A stretch of DNA of 64,000 nucleotides from Winogradskyella alexanderae (GTDB lineage: Bacteria > Bacteroidota > Bacteroidia > Flavobacteriales > Flavobacteriaceae): the NCBI RefSeq assembly GCF_020166335.1, contig NZ_JAIUJR010000003.1, positions 62,001 through 126,000 of the forward strand. The letters run 5' to 3'. The notes beneath the pieces were generated by a model, which saw only the letters and a list, made by a program, of their open reading frames with translations, was not told the DNA's origin and did no database searches. Shown piece by piece: positions 35,401 to 43,658 of the stretch (its first letter is position 1; each line of letters opens with the position of its first letter). Position numbers and translations under genes: made by a program.

Positions 35401-35673
35401 TTCTACAGCACCAATCGAGGCTGTTAGTTCCTTGTCAAAAATAGGTTCCCATTTTATACCACCAGAGGTAGACTTCCAAAGTCCACCTGAAGCAGTACCT
35501 ACGTACATAATATCAGGATTATTTATGACGACGTCAATGGAAGTCACTCTGCCAGACATTCCGCCAGGACCAATATTACGTGGGGTTATATTTTTTAAAA
35601 GGTCCATTGATAATTCTTGGGCAGAAAGCGCAGCTATGCAAATAAGCATAAACAAGGAAAAAAATTGTCTCAT
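32458..35673 (-). CDS. Exported BNR/sortilin-type beta-propeller protein
   Basis: 1071 residues with a signal peptide (1-18). At least seven Asp-box (S/T-x-D-G-G-x-x-W) repeats are visible (SLDGGKTWK, TTDGGKTWN, THDGGKTWK, STDGGFKWQ, THDGGKTWR, TTDGGKSWT) over residues 25-720, the pattern of VPS10/sortilin-like ten-bladed propellers. The C-terminal 250 residues are charged with a coiled-coil-like stretch (AAKELEQLQQTAADAVKQL). Annotated homologues are called glycosyl hydrolases, but no catalytic residues can be assigned. A short Lys/Asp-rich insertion (about 785-815) encodes a foreign-looking DEILKQVQHD peptide. Confidence 0.88.
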   Translation of the reverse strand: MRQFFSLFMLICIAALSAQELSMDLLKNITPRNIGPGGMSGRVTSIDVVINNPDIMYVGTASGGLWKSTSGGIKWEPIFDKELTASIGAVEIQQSNPSVIWVGTGEGNPRNSLNGGFGVYKSLDGGKTWKAMGLEKTRHIHRIIVDPTNPDIVYVGAIGSPWGEHPERGVFKTTDGGKTWNKILFANNKTGVADMVMDPTNPNKLFVAMWEHKRDPWFFKSGGKGSGLHMTHDGGKTWKKITDEDGLPKGELGRIGIAIAPGKPNIVYALIESKKNALYKSTDGGFKWQKVNDKNDIGNRPFYYSEIYVDPQNENRVYSVFTYVNVSEDGGKNFNQLMPAYGVSNGVHPDHHAWWIHPEDGSFMIDGNDGGMNITHDGGKTWRFIGNLPVAQFYHIAVDNEYPYNVYGGMQDNGSWRGPAYVWRAQGIRNSYWQEISFGDGFDVVPDRDDSRYGWSMSQQGFVSRYDWQTGNNYSVRPTHPDPDVQLRFNWNSAINIDPFDNSTIYFGSQFVHKSTDKGETWTIISPDLTTNDPEKQKQSESGGLTMDATGAENHCSILVIEPSSLEKDLLWVGSDDGRVHYTTDGGKSWTDVSKNIKGLPAGSWIAQIKASNKNKGEALLVANDYRRFNYTPYAYRTKNYGKTWERIVDGDDVQSYTLAIVEDLEEPNLLFLGTDDGLYISINAGERWTKWTEGFPTTSVKDLVIHPREHDLVIGTFGRAAWVLDDIRPLRDIAKNSSVIQSNIKLFDPPTAYQAAYQQPTGSRFGADAMYHGENRGGGARFTYLFNKKEQLKSDKAEKKKKDDEILKQVQHDSKSVVKWDSLTLKLYDGDRLIRTLKRKAPEKNGMHKWTWYVDEAGVDRPSRRKRNNNIEPGGVFAKPGTYKAVLYYGDMTSETSVTVESDPRLDISKKNIDDVYTAAKELEQLQQTAADAVKQLTESKNIAEKFKNDLSKIDKDGFKDHIEKSENVVKVIDSLIDKYLGKVDKRQGITRNPEVTPLQRLGTAASYVYNSQTGLTSTETTLIKHAKEALDKLFGQTNNFFNNEWKIYQEEMKSVKMDPFKETKLFGID
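33231..33259. repeat. Dispersed palindromic repeat inserted in a coding region
   Basis: The sequence GTCATGCTGAACTTGTTTCA (33232-33251) continuing into GGATTTCA contains the stem CTGAA...TTCAG (33238-33242, 33248-33252). It matches the CTGAACTTGTTTCAG-type palindrome found scattered in many bacterial genomes. It is read in frame as about ten residues (EILKQVQHD) of the BNR protein. Confidence 0.65.
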
Positions 35674-35759
35674 TAGTATTAGGTTAGTTAAATGAAGCCT
35701 AAAAATAATGAAAAGATTTTTTGAAAATCTAAAAGAGATGTTAAGGTATTTCTGAGCTT

Positions 35760-36347
35760 TTATGGATCTATCGCAATAGGACTATTAGTGCTATTACTCT
35801 TATCATTGTCATTTGTTAAAAGCCATTTTGATCCATAGACATCTTTGTAAATTATTTTATATACAATTTTCTTTTTCGATAGCGCGAACCTTGTTAACTG
35901 AATATGTTCAGGATTGTTTATTTCAAGCAAATTGATTTGATCATTCGCTGGTAAAACAAATCCTTTTATAAGTGTGCTGTAAACATAGGGAATGGTATCA
36001 AGGCCTTTCGTATTATTAAATATATACTGAAATAAATCTTTTGTGTTATCATATTTGTGAACTGAATCGAGAACAATTTCAACCTCATCAATAAATGCAG
36101 GGCCAACACCCTTGTTGCCAATAATATATTTGAAGGAACCATTAGAGTTGCTAAACCATTGGTTAAGATGTGGTAAGACCGATGCACTTTGCTGCTTCTG
36201 AATAAGTTTATTCTCTTCCCTAGCTAAATAGCTCTGGTACAAAAGTGCTGTTAGCGAAATGACACTAATAAACAGAGCTGAAGAACTCATAATTTTATTA
36301 GTAGTCCATTTTATTCCTTTTTTTGGTTGTTCCGGTTCTTCAGACAT
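35760..36347 (-). CDS. Hypothetical membrane-anchored protein
   Basis: 195 residues. A charged N-terminus (MSEEPEQPKKGIKWTTNK) precedes one helix (about 20-40, SSALFISVISLTALLYQSYL) and a soluble beta-rich domain in the periplasm. The segment SVLPHLNQWFSNSNGSFKYIIGNKGVGPAFIDEVEI resembles the small immunoglobulin-like domain of bacterial membrane proteins in which a N-x-G-x-G-P-A motif recurs. No named function. Divergent from the VWA gene with 90 bases between. Confidence 0.6.
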   Translation of the reverse strand: MSEEPEQPKKGIKWTTNKIMSSSALFISVISLTALLYQSYLAREENKLIQKQQSASVLPHLNQWFSNSNGSFKYIIGNKGVGPAFIDEVEIVLDSVHKYDNTKDLFQYIFNNTKGLDTIPYVYSTLIKGFVLPANDQINLLEINNPEHIQLTRFALSKKKIVYKIIYKDVYGSKWLLTNDNDKSNSTNSPIAIDP

Positions 36348-36437
36348 TTTGATTTGTTTTCAGGTAAAGTTAATAAAATGTTAGAATCAAAATATTACCA
36401 ATGAGAGGTTATTAAAAAGCAGTATTTTTATACTACT

Positions 36438-37586
36438 ATGAACGAGAATTTAAAAAAGTCCGGTTTTGTATTTAAACAATATGAAGCACCTTTCCAATCA
36501 CCTTTTGATAAACTCTTCGAAATTTTTAAAGAACTTATTACATACACCTCAGGAGATTTTGATGAGGCTATTGACTGGTTAAGACAGTTAGACCAGGAAT
36601 ATAGTCTTACGACCCCAGAATATACCATTGAGGATTTTATTGAAGATCTAAAAAATAAGGGTTACATAAGAGAAGAAATAGATATTGATGGCTCTGGTGA
36701 TGGTGAAGGAGAAGGGAAAGGCCGCCTAAAAATAACTGAAAAAACAGAACGCGCCATCCGAAAGCAAGCCCTTGAACATATTTTTGGAAAAATTAAACGA
36801 AGTGGCGCGGGAAACCATAGAAGTAAGGGTGTTGGAATTGGTGATGAGCATACAGGCGAATTCCGATCTTACCATTTTGGAGATGCTTTAGAAAAAGTCT
36901 CTATGACTGAGAGCTTGAGAAATGCTCAGATAAATCATGGTATAGGAGATTTTAATCTCACCGAAGACGATTTGGTTGTAGAAGAGACTTTGCATAAAAG
37001 TCAAATGAGTACCGTTCTAATGATAGATATTAGCCATAGTATGATTTTATATGGTGAAGATCGTATTACGCCAGCGAAAAAAGTTGCTATGGCATTGTCC
37101 GAATTGATAATGACGCGCTATCCAAAGGATACACTAGATATTTTGGTATTTGGTAATGATGCCTGGCCCATTAAAATTAAGGACTTACCTTATTTAAAGG
37201 TTGGACCATACCATACAAATACAGTAGCTGGTTTGCAGTTAGCAATGGATATGTTAAGGCGTAAACGTAATACAAATAAGCAGATTTTTATGATTACAGA
37301 TGGTAAACCAAGTTGTTTGCGTTTACCAGATGGCCAGTATTACAAAAACAGTAATGGATTGGATCCGTTTATTACCAACAAGTGTTATGCTACTGCACAA
37401 CAAGCGAGGCGTTTACATATTCCTATCACAACATTCATGATTGCTGAAGATCCTTACTTAATGCGCTTTGTGCGAGAGTTTACGCAAGCGAATAGAGGAA
37501 AGGCGTTTTATACTGGATTGAAAGGCTTGGGCGAAATGATTTTTGAAGATTACGAGAATAATAGAAAAAGAAGAATAAAAGGATAA
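36438..37586 (+). CDS. VWA-domain protein paired with an AAA ATPase
   Basis: 382 residues, cytoplasmic. An N-terminal helical region (1-85) and a Gly/Asp linker (DIDGSGDGEGEGKG) precede a von Willebrand factor A domain (about 190-360) with MIDAS residues Asp197-x-Ser199-x-Ser201 (MIDISHSM), Thr262-region and Asp288 (MITDGKPS). Such proteins work with a MoxR/ChlI-type AAA+ partner as metal-insertion or remodelling machines. The partner gene starts 1 base after this stop. Target unknown. Confidence 0.88.
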   Translation: MNENLKKSGFVFKQYEAPFQSPFDKLFEIFKELITYTSGDFDEAIDWLRQLDQEYSLTTPEYTIEDFIEDLKNKGYIREEIDIDGSGDGEGEGKGRLKITEKTERAIRKQALEHIFGKIKRSGAGNHRSKGVGIGDEHTGEFRSYHFGDALEKVSMTESLRNAQINHGIGDFNLTEDDLVVEETLHKSQMSTVLMIDISHSMILYGEDRITPAKKVAMALSELIMTRYPKDTLDILVFGNDAWPIKIKDLPYLKVGPYHTNTVAGLQLAMDMLRRKRNTNKQIFMITDGKPSCLRLPDGQYYKNSNGLDPFITNKCYATAQQARRLHIPITTFMIAEDPYLMRFVREFTQANRGKAFYTGLKGLGEMIFEDYENNRKRRIKG

Positions 37587-37587
37587 A

Positions 37588-39051
37588 ATGAACAAAGACA
37601 AGATTACAACTTTAGGAGAGTTAAAACAATCAGGTTATCAGAGTAAATCAATAAAAGATGAATTGCGTGATAATTTAATTAAGAATATAAGGGAAAAGAA
37701 AGTCACTTTTGAAGGTATTCATGGTTATGAGAATACCGTAATACCAGAATTGGAACGTGCCATCTTATCCAAACATAATATTAATTTGTTAGGTCTAAGG
37801 GGGCAGGCTAAAACTCGATTGGCTAGAATGATGGTCAATCTTTTAGATGAGTACATTCCTTATGTGGAAGGTTCAGAAATACATGACGATCCATTACGTC
37901 CTATTTCACGCTATGCTTTAGAGTTAATAAATGAGAAAGGTGACCAAACACCAATTGCATGGATTCATCGCAGTGAACGTTTCGCTGAAAAATTGGCAAC
38001 TCCCGATGTGACTGTAGCTGATATTATTGGAGACGTAGATCCCATTAAAGCGGCCAATTTAAAACTGAGTTATGCGGATGATCGCGTAATACATTACGGC
38101 ATGATACCACGTGCCAACCGTTGTATTTTTGTTATTAATGAGTTGCCAGATTTACAAGCAAGAATCCAAGTTGCATTATTTAATATTTTACAGGAAGGAG
38201 ATATTCAAATCCGTGGATTTAAATTGAGACTACCTTTGGACATGCAGTTTGTATTTACAGCAAATCCAGAAGACTATACCAATAGAGGTAGTATTGTAAC
38301 ACCTCTAAAAGATAGAATAGGTTCACAGATTCTCACCCATTATCCAAACAACACCGAAATCGCTAAAGTGATTACGAATCAGGAATCAAGATTAGATGAG
38401 CGCCAAAAAGCTACTATCTACGTTCCTGAATTAGCAAAAGACTTAATCGAGCAGATAAGTTTTGAGGCTCGCGAAAGTGAATTTATTGACGTGAAAAGTG
38501 GTGTGAGTGCGCGAATGAGTATTACAGCCTTTGAGAATTTATTGAGTACAGCAGAGCGAAGAGCATTAATTGCTGGTGATGAATCCACCACAGTAAGATT
38601 AGCTGATTTTATAGGCGTTATTCCAGCAATTACTGGAAAGGTAGAGTTGGTTTACGAAGGTGAGCAAGAAGGAGCAGATTTTGTAGCACAAAATTTACTT
38701 GATAATGCTATAAAAACTTTATTTCCTAAGTATTTCCCAAAAATTGAAAAGCTCCAGAAACAGGATGAAGAGACGCCTTATGATGATTTAGTGTCTTGGT
38801 TTTTCAATAGTAACGGATTTGAGTTGTTAGATGACTATAACGACGAAACTTATAAAGCAAAGCTAGATGAGGTGACACCTTTAGATAAGTTGATTGAAGA
38901 ATTTCAGCCAGATATTGATCCGAAGGATGTTTATTTTGAAAAAGAGTTTATTCTTTGGGGCTTGGTGCAATTTAAAAAGCTAAGTAAGTATCGTTATTCT
39001 GAAGGACTTCAGTTTCAAGATCCTTATGGAAGCTATATCAGTGGACTGTAG
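37588..39051 (+). CDS. MoxR/ChlI-like AAA+ ATPase
   Basis: 487 residues. AAA+ core at about 35-330 with Walker A Gly69-Leu-Arg-Gly72-Gln-Ala-Lys75-Thr76 and a Walker B-like strand CIFVINELPDL, in which Asn replaces the usual Asp before Glu. Sensor 1 is in VFTANPEDYTNRG and an arginine finger-type segment in LKDRIGSQI. A helical C-terminal lid and a tail of about 120 residues follow. Forms one unit with the VWA gene upstream and ends at a terminator. A chaperone or metallochelatase-like machine is inferred. Confidence 0.88.
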   Translation: MNKDKITTLGELKQSGYQSKSIKDELRDNLIKNIREKKVTFEGIHGYENTVIPELERAILSKHNINLLGLRGQAKTRLARMMVNLLDEYIPYVEGSEIHDDPLRPISRYALELINEKGDQTPIAWIHRSERFAEKLATPDVTVADIIGDVDPIKAANLKLSYADDRVIHYGMIPRANRCIFVINELPDLQARIQVALFNILQEGDIQIRGFKLRLPLDMQFVFTANPEDYTNRGSIVTPLKDRIGSQILTHYPNNTEIAKVITNQESRLDERQKATIYVPELAKDLIEQISFEARESEFIDVKSGVSARMSITAFENLLSTAERRALIAGDESTTVRLADFIGVIPAITGKVELVYEGEQEGADFVAQNLLDNAIKTLFPKYFPKIEKLQKQDEETPYDDLVSWFFNSNGFELLDDYNDETYKAKLDEVTPLDKLIEEFQPDIDPKDVYFEKEFILWGLVQFKKLSKYRYSEGLQFQDPYGSYISGL

Positions 39052-39054
39052 AAT

Positions 39055-39083
39055 AAAGGGAAGCGATATTGCTTCCCTTTTTT
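39055..39083 (+). terminator. Terminator of the VWA/AAA+ operon
   Basis: Perfect 10-bp stem AAAGGGAAGC (39055-39064) / GCTTCCCTTT (39071-39080) with a six-base loop, followed by more T. It begins 3 bases after the stop codon. Confidence 0.93.
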
Positions 39084-39298
39084 CATATCCAACCCTATTT
39101 GAATTTAGAATTCTTTATCGATAAATGAACAAAGCGACTTGAAGAGTTGAGTTATCATATTTGTGCTAAAATACTCCAATCAAAAATATTCCATAAATGC
39201 GCTAAATACATAACTTTAAATTTCACCAAAACTCAAGTAATTTTTATCTTTAGAGACTTGAATAACAACCAATAAACTTTATAAACAATCAACATAAA

Positions 39299-41443
39299 AT
39301 GAAAAGAATAAATTATCTTCTAATCACACTTTTAATTGCACTACCATCACTCATTTTTGCTAATGAAGGTATGTGGTTTTTAATGCATATCAAGCGTCTT
39401 AATCAACGTGACATGCAGAAAATGGGACTTCAGTTAACACCTGAAGAAATTTACAGTATTAATAACCAAAGCTTAAAAGATGCTATCGTTCAATTTGGTG
39501 GCGGTTGTACCGCAAGTATTATATCAGACAATGGCTTGGTGCTTACCAATCATCATTGTGGTTATAATGTTATTGCCGAATTGTCAACTGCAGAGCAAAA
39601 CCATTTAAAAAATGGTTTTTGGGCAGGTTCCATGGATCAGGAACTAAAGCCTCAAAACCTATCGGTACGGTTTTTTGTTAGAATGGATGACGTTAGTGAA
39701 CGCATTCTATCACAAGTTAATGCGTCTATGACAGAAAAAGAACGTGAAGCTGCTATAAATAAGGAAATAGCGAAAATTCAAGAAGAGAATAACGATGGTG
39801 GAAAATATACCGTTTCGGTAAGATCGTTTTACCAAGGTAACGAATATTATTACTTCGTTTATGAGGATTACACGGATGTAAGATTAGTTGGTACACCACC
39901 AGAAAGCATTGGCAAATATGGAGGTGATACTGATAACTGGGAATGGCCACGTCATACAGGAGACTTCTCATTATTTAGAGTTTATGCTGATGCTAATGGG
40001 CAACCTGCTAGTTATTCTCCAGACAATGTGCCTTTAAAAGCAAAGTATCATTTACCAGTAAATATCAATGGTGTAAAAGAGAACGATTTTGCCATGATTC
40101 TAGGTTATCCAGGTCGAACAAATCGATGGATGCCAGCCGAGGGAATTGAACAAAACGTGAAGTATGCTTATCCGGCATGGGTAGAAGGTTCTAAACGAAG
40201 CATGGATGTCATGAAAAAGTATATGGACAAAGATGAGTCTGTTAACTTGATGTATGCTTCACAATACGCTGGAATTGCCAATTATTGGAAGAATCGTCAA
40301 GGTATGATTGATGCTTTGACCAAGCACGGAACGGCAGCAACTAAACGTAAAATTGAGGCAAAATTTGATAAATGGGCCAATAAACCTCAAAATAAAGATA
40401 AGTTTGGTGATGTTATAAAAACAATAAACAACTATTACAGCTTAACTAACGAGAAGGCACAGCACGATAATTATTTAATATCATTGTTGCGCTCAAGCAA
40501 ATTTGCCATTCTTCCATACCGAATAGGAAGTGGTCTCGAAAACTATGCAACTTCTAATGAGGCAAAACGCAAGGAGTTAAGACCTCGCTTATTGGCACTC
40601 ATCAACAGTTTATATACAGACTATCATTTACCTTTGGAGAAAGAAGTAATGGCAGCACAATTAGAATTATACACCTCAAAATCTAATTATCCGTTGCCTG
40701 AATTAATTAGTCAAGAAGAGATGAAGCTAGATTTTAATACTTACGTTGATGCTATTTTTAATCTTAGTATGTTTTCGTCTAAAGAACGTGTAGAAGCGTT
40801 TTTAGAGTATCCTGATTCCGATTTACTGGCAAATGATCCACTATACAAATTATCCTCGGCATTATTGGATAAATACAGGGAAGATCCTGAAGAGCTTCAG
40901 CAGCCTTTAAATGATTTTCAAAGATCATTTAGATTATTGGTCGAAGGTTTACGTACCTCTGGTATAAGTAGAATAAGGTATCCGGATGCAAATTCTACGT
41001 TACGCTTGTCTTACGGTAAAGTGAGAGCATTACCAAAAGACCCAAGAAATGACGCAGATAAGAATAATTATACCACTTTTAAAGGTGTTATCAATAAGTA
41101 CAAGCCAAATGACGACGAGTTTGATTTACCAAAAGACATGCTTGAGATTTATGAAAAGAAAGATTATGGTCGTTATGCTAATGAAAAAGGACAACTCTCA
41201 GTAAACTTCTTAACGGATAATGATATTACAGGTGGCAATTCAGGTTCACCAGTTCTCAACGGGAAAGGCGAATTGATTGGACTTGCATTTGATGGTAATA
41301 TCGAAGCAATGGCTGGTGATGTTATATTTGACGATAATCTGCAGCGAACAATAAATGTAGATATTAGATATGTACTTTGGTTAATTGATAATTATTCTAA
41401 CGCTAAGCATATTGTTGACGAATTGACAATTGTAGAAAACTAG
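39299..41443 (+). CDS. S46 dipeptidyl-peptidase (DPP7-like)
   Basis: 714 residues. A signal peptide (1-21) is followed by a chymotrypsin-fold protease split by a long helical insert. Catalytic residues: His86 (TNHHCGYN), an Asp in the SIGKYGGDTDNWEWPRHTGD region and Ser in TGGNSGSPVLNG. The residue that decides specificity in S46 enzymes lies in LAFDGNIEAM and is Gly, as in DPP7 (cuts after hydrophobic residues), not Arg as in the acid-specific DPP11. Periplasmic; releases dipeptides for uptake. Length is typical of the family. Confidence 0.93.
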   Translation: MKRINYLLITLLIALPSLIFANEGMWFLMHIKRLNQRDMQKMGLQLTPEEIYSINNQSLKDAIVQFGGGCTASIISDNGLVLTNHHCGYNVIAELSTAEQNHLKNGFWAGSMDQELKPQNLSVRFFVRMDDVSERILSQVNASMTEKEREAAINKEIAKIQEENNDGGKYTVSVRSFYQGNEYYYFVYEDYTDVRLVGTPPESIGKYGGDTDNWEWPRHTGDFSLFRVYADANGQPASYSPDNVPLKAKYHLPVNINGVKENDFAMILGYPGRTNRWMPAEGIEQNVKYAYPAWVEGSKRSMDVMKKYMDKDESVNLMYASQYAGIANYWKNRQGMIDALTKHGTAATKRKIEAKFDKWANKPQNKDKFGDVIKTINNYYSLTNEKAQHDNYLISLLRSSKFAILPYRIGSGLENYATSNEAKRKELRPRLLALINSLYTDYHLPLEKEVMAAQLELYTSKSNYPLPELISQEEMKLDFNTYVDAIFNLSMFSSKERVEAFLEYPDSDLLANDPLYKLSSALLDKYREDPEELQQPLNDFQRSFRLLVEGLRTSGISRIRYPDANSTLRLSYGKVRALPKDPRNDADKNNYTTFKGVINKYKPNDDEFDLPKDMLEIYEKKDYGRYANEKGQLSVNFLTDNDITGGNSGSPVLNGKGELIGLAFDGNIEAMAGDVIFDDNLQRTINVDIRYVLWLIDNYSNAKHIVDELTIVEN

Positions 41444-41459
41444 GCTATTCTAAAAAAGA

Positions 41460-42026
41460 TTATTGACGACTTTTAATATTCGAATCGCAGAGTCTTATGA
41501 TTTCTGCGATTCTTTTTTCTTTAGTGGCCTCACGTTTTGCACTATTTAGCCAAGACAAGTAGCTTTTTTGATAGCCGCGACTAAAGTTCTTGTAATTTTC
41601 ATATGCTCTAGGATTAGCGTCAAAGGCTTTTTGCAATTGCGGTGGGATAATGCCATTTTCAACATCGTCCATTGCTGTCCAAGTACCCATTTTTTTGGCA
41701 AGGTTTATCATATTATAACCTGGTTCTTGTATTAAACCAGTCTCTTCCAGTTCTAAAATATATTTTTTATTGAGTGCACTCCAGGAACTCTTTGGATTTC
41801 TGGGTGAGAAATATTGCTTACGTCTACCATTGCCTAAACTTTTTACTGTAGAATCTATCCAACCGAAACAAAGTGCAACTTTTACTGCTTCTTCCCAGCG
41901 CATAGTTGGCATACCGCTTTCCAGTTTATAAAAGATCAGGTAAACGGCACTGTGCCGATTATGGTTTTGAAGTAGCCAGTCATACCAATCGGTATCACGC
42001 TCAAAATAAAGTTCTAAAAATCCCAC
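41460..42026 (-). CDS. YdeI/OmpD-associated family protein
   Basis: 188 residues, cytoplasmic. Recognisable family blocks: WYDWLLQNH, EEAVKVALCFGWIDSTVKSLGNGRRKQYFSPRNPKSSWSALN (positions about 45-86; the WIDS and FSPRxxxSxWS motifs are diagnostic), and a C-terminal YLSWLNSAKREATKEKRIAEII helix of the bacteriocin-protection type. Biochemical role unknown. It lies 3 bases behind the M1 peptidase gene and is the last gene of that operon. Confidence 0.85.
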   Translation of the reverse strand: MGFLELYFERDTDWYDWLLQNHNRHSAVYLIFYKLESGMPTMRWEEAVKVALCFGWIDSTVKSLGNGRRKQYFSPRNPKSSWSALNKKYILELEETGLIQEPGYNMINLAKKMGTWTAMDDVENGIIPPQLQKAFDANPRAYENYKNFSRGYQKSYLSWLNSAKREATKEKRIAEIIRLCDSNIKSRQ

Positions 42027-42029
42027 AAG

Positions 42030-43658
42030 TTAAATCTGCTTAGTATAGATGTAATAATCTCTATCTACTTTAAAATCCGTTGCGTTAATTGTTTTTGTTT
42101 TCCATTCTGAGTTGGGAAAAATCCATTCCGTTTTACCATTGATTTCCACTTCAATAGGCATATCAAAATCTTGAACAATATCGGTATATCGAAATTTTAA
42201 TTCACCGTTTTCAATCTTATATTCTAGTGTTGGAACACGTATATCCCTTAGGTATTGGTCAAAAAAAGCCGTCAAGTCTTTGTTGGTTTTATGACTTATA
42301 TATTCTTCAATTTGTTTTGTTGTTACCGTCTGATGATAAAAATCAGTATTTAAACCTCTTAGTATTTGTCTCCACAATTCATCATCTTCAATTAACTGAC
42401 GTAATGTATGTAGCATATTAGCTCCTTTGTAGTACATGTCACTAGAGCCTTCGTGATTCACATCGTAATGTCCAATAATTGGCCGATCGTTTCTAATATT
42501 AGTCCGACAACCAATTACATAATCTGCCGAGGCTTCTTTACCATAATAGTAATCTAAGAATAGATTTTCAGAATAATTGGTAAAACTCTCATGAATCCAC
42601 ATGTCTGCAATATCTTTATTTGTGATATTGTTGGCAAACCATTCATGACCGGCTTCGTGAATAATGATAAAATCAAACTTTAAACCCCAACCAGTACCTG
42701 ATAAATCCCTACCTAAATAGCCATTTTGATAACCATTCCCATAGGTTACTGAGCTCTGGTGTTCCATCCCTAAATAAGGTGCCTCAACCAATTTAAAACT
42801 GTCTTCATAAAAGGGATAGGGTCCAAACCAATGCTCAAAAGCTTTCATCATTTTTGGCGCATCTTTGAATTGCTTTTTGGCTTTTTCAAGATTATAGGAT
42901 AGCACCCAATAATCCATATCCAATATTCCTTTTTCCCCTTCGTATTTCTCTGAAAAATTGGTATAATCTCCAATATTAATATTTACACCATAATTGTTAA
43001 TAGGGTTGTTCACAAACCAATGTGTGGTAAGTGTATCACCATTATCTTTAACTTCTCTAAGTCTACCATTAGAAACATTCATTAATTCCTTAGGATGAGT
43101 AATACTTATAAGCATACTATCAACTTCATCATACATATGGTCTTTGTTTGGCCACCACACGCTAGCGCCTAAGCCTTGACAAGAAGTCGCTATAAAATGC
43201 TTACCATTTTTATCTTTTTTCCACGATACACCACCATCCCATGGCGCACGTTTGGCCTCTCTTGGATAGCCTTCATAATGAATTTCAATAGAATTGATAG
43301 CGCCAATCTCTTGATTGGGTAACATTATAAAAAAGACATTGCCTTCTCGTTTTAACGCGAGCGGTTTGCCTTTTTGAAGGACGTTTGTGATTTTCATTGG
43401 CTCCTGTAAGTCAATTTGCATCACATTGTTCGATTTTAAAACTTTGTAATGAACCGTGTTCTTGCCAGAAATAAACTTTTCGTCCGGTTTTACCTCAATG
43501 TCTAAATGATAGTAGGTAAGGTCCCACCATTCTCTTTCTGGTGTAATACTTCCTCTTAACGTGTCTTGTCTCGTAAACTGGGTTTTGACTTGCAAGAGTT
43601 GAGCAAAACAGATTGTTGTAAAAAGGGTGATTGATAAAGTTAATATTGATTTCTTCAT
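42030..43658 (-). CDS. M1-family metallopeptidase, secreted
   Basis: 542 residues with a signal peptide (1-19). An N-terminal beta domain, then a thermolysin-like domain with His334-Glu335-Ala-Gly-His338 and the third ligand Glu357 (HEAGHEW...WIHESFTNY). The exopeptidase motif, GxMEN in classical aminopeptidases, reads GMEHQSS (298-303) here. It lacks the C-terminal ARM repeat domain, so it is the short type. Zn-dependent cleavage of peptides in the periplasm. Its start abuts the M28 stop directly. Confidence 0.9.
   Translation of the reverse strand: MKKSILTLSITLFTTICFAQLLQVKTQFTRQDTLRGSITPEREWWDLTYYHLDIEVKPDEKFISGKNTVHYKVLKSNNVMQIDLQEPMKITNVLQKGKPLALKREGNVFFIMLPNQEIGAINSIEIHYEGYPREAKRAPWDGGVSWKKDKNGKHFIATSCQGLGASVWWPNKDHMYDEVDSMLISITHPKELMNVSNGRLREVKDNGDTLTTHWFVNNPINNYGVNINIGDYTNFSEKYEGEKGILDMDYWVLSYNLEKAKKQFKDAPKMMKAFEHWFGPYPFYEDSFKLVEAPYLGMEHQSSVTYGNGYQNGYLGRDLSGTGWGLKFDFIIIHEAGHEWFANNITNKDIADMWIHESFTNYSENLFLDYYYGKEASADYVIGCRTNIRNDRPIIGHYDVNHEGSSDMYYKGANMLHTLRQLIEDDELWRQILRGLNTDFYHQTVTTKQIEEYISHKTNKDLTAFFDQYLRDIRVPTLEYKIENGELKFRYTDIVQDFDMPIEVEINGKTEWIFPNSEWKTKTINATDFKVDRDYYIYTKQI

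Noticed and set aside
39084..39298. Fnr-type or other operator before the S46 peptidase gene
   Set aside because: The 215-base gap has AT-rich sequence but no ATGA-N6-TCAT site, and no clear dyad.
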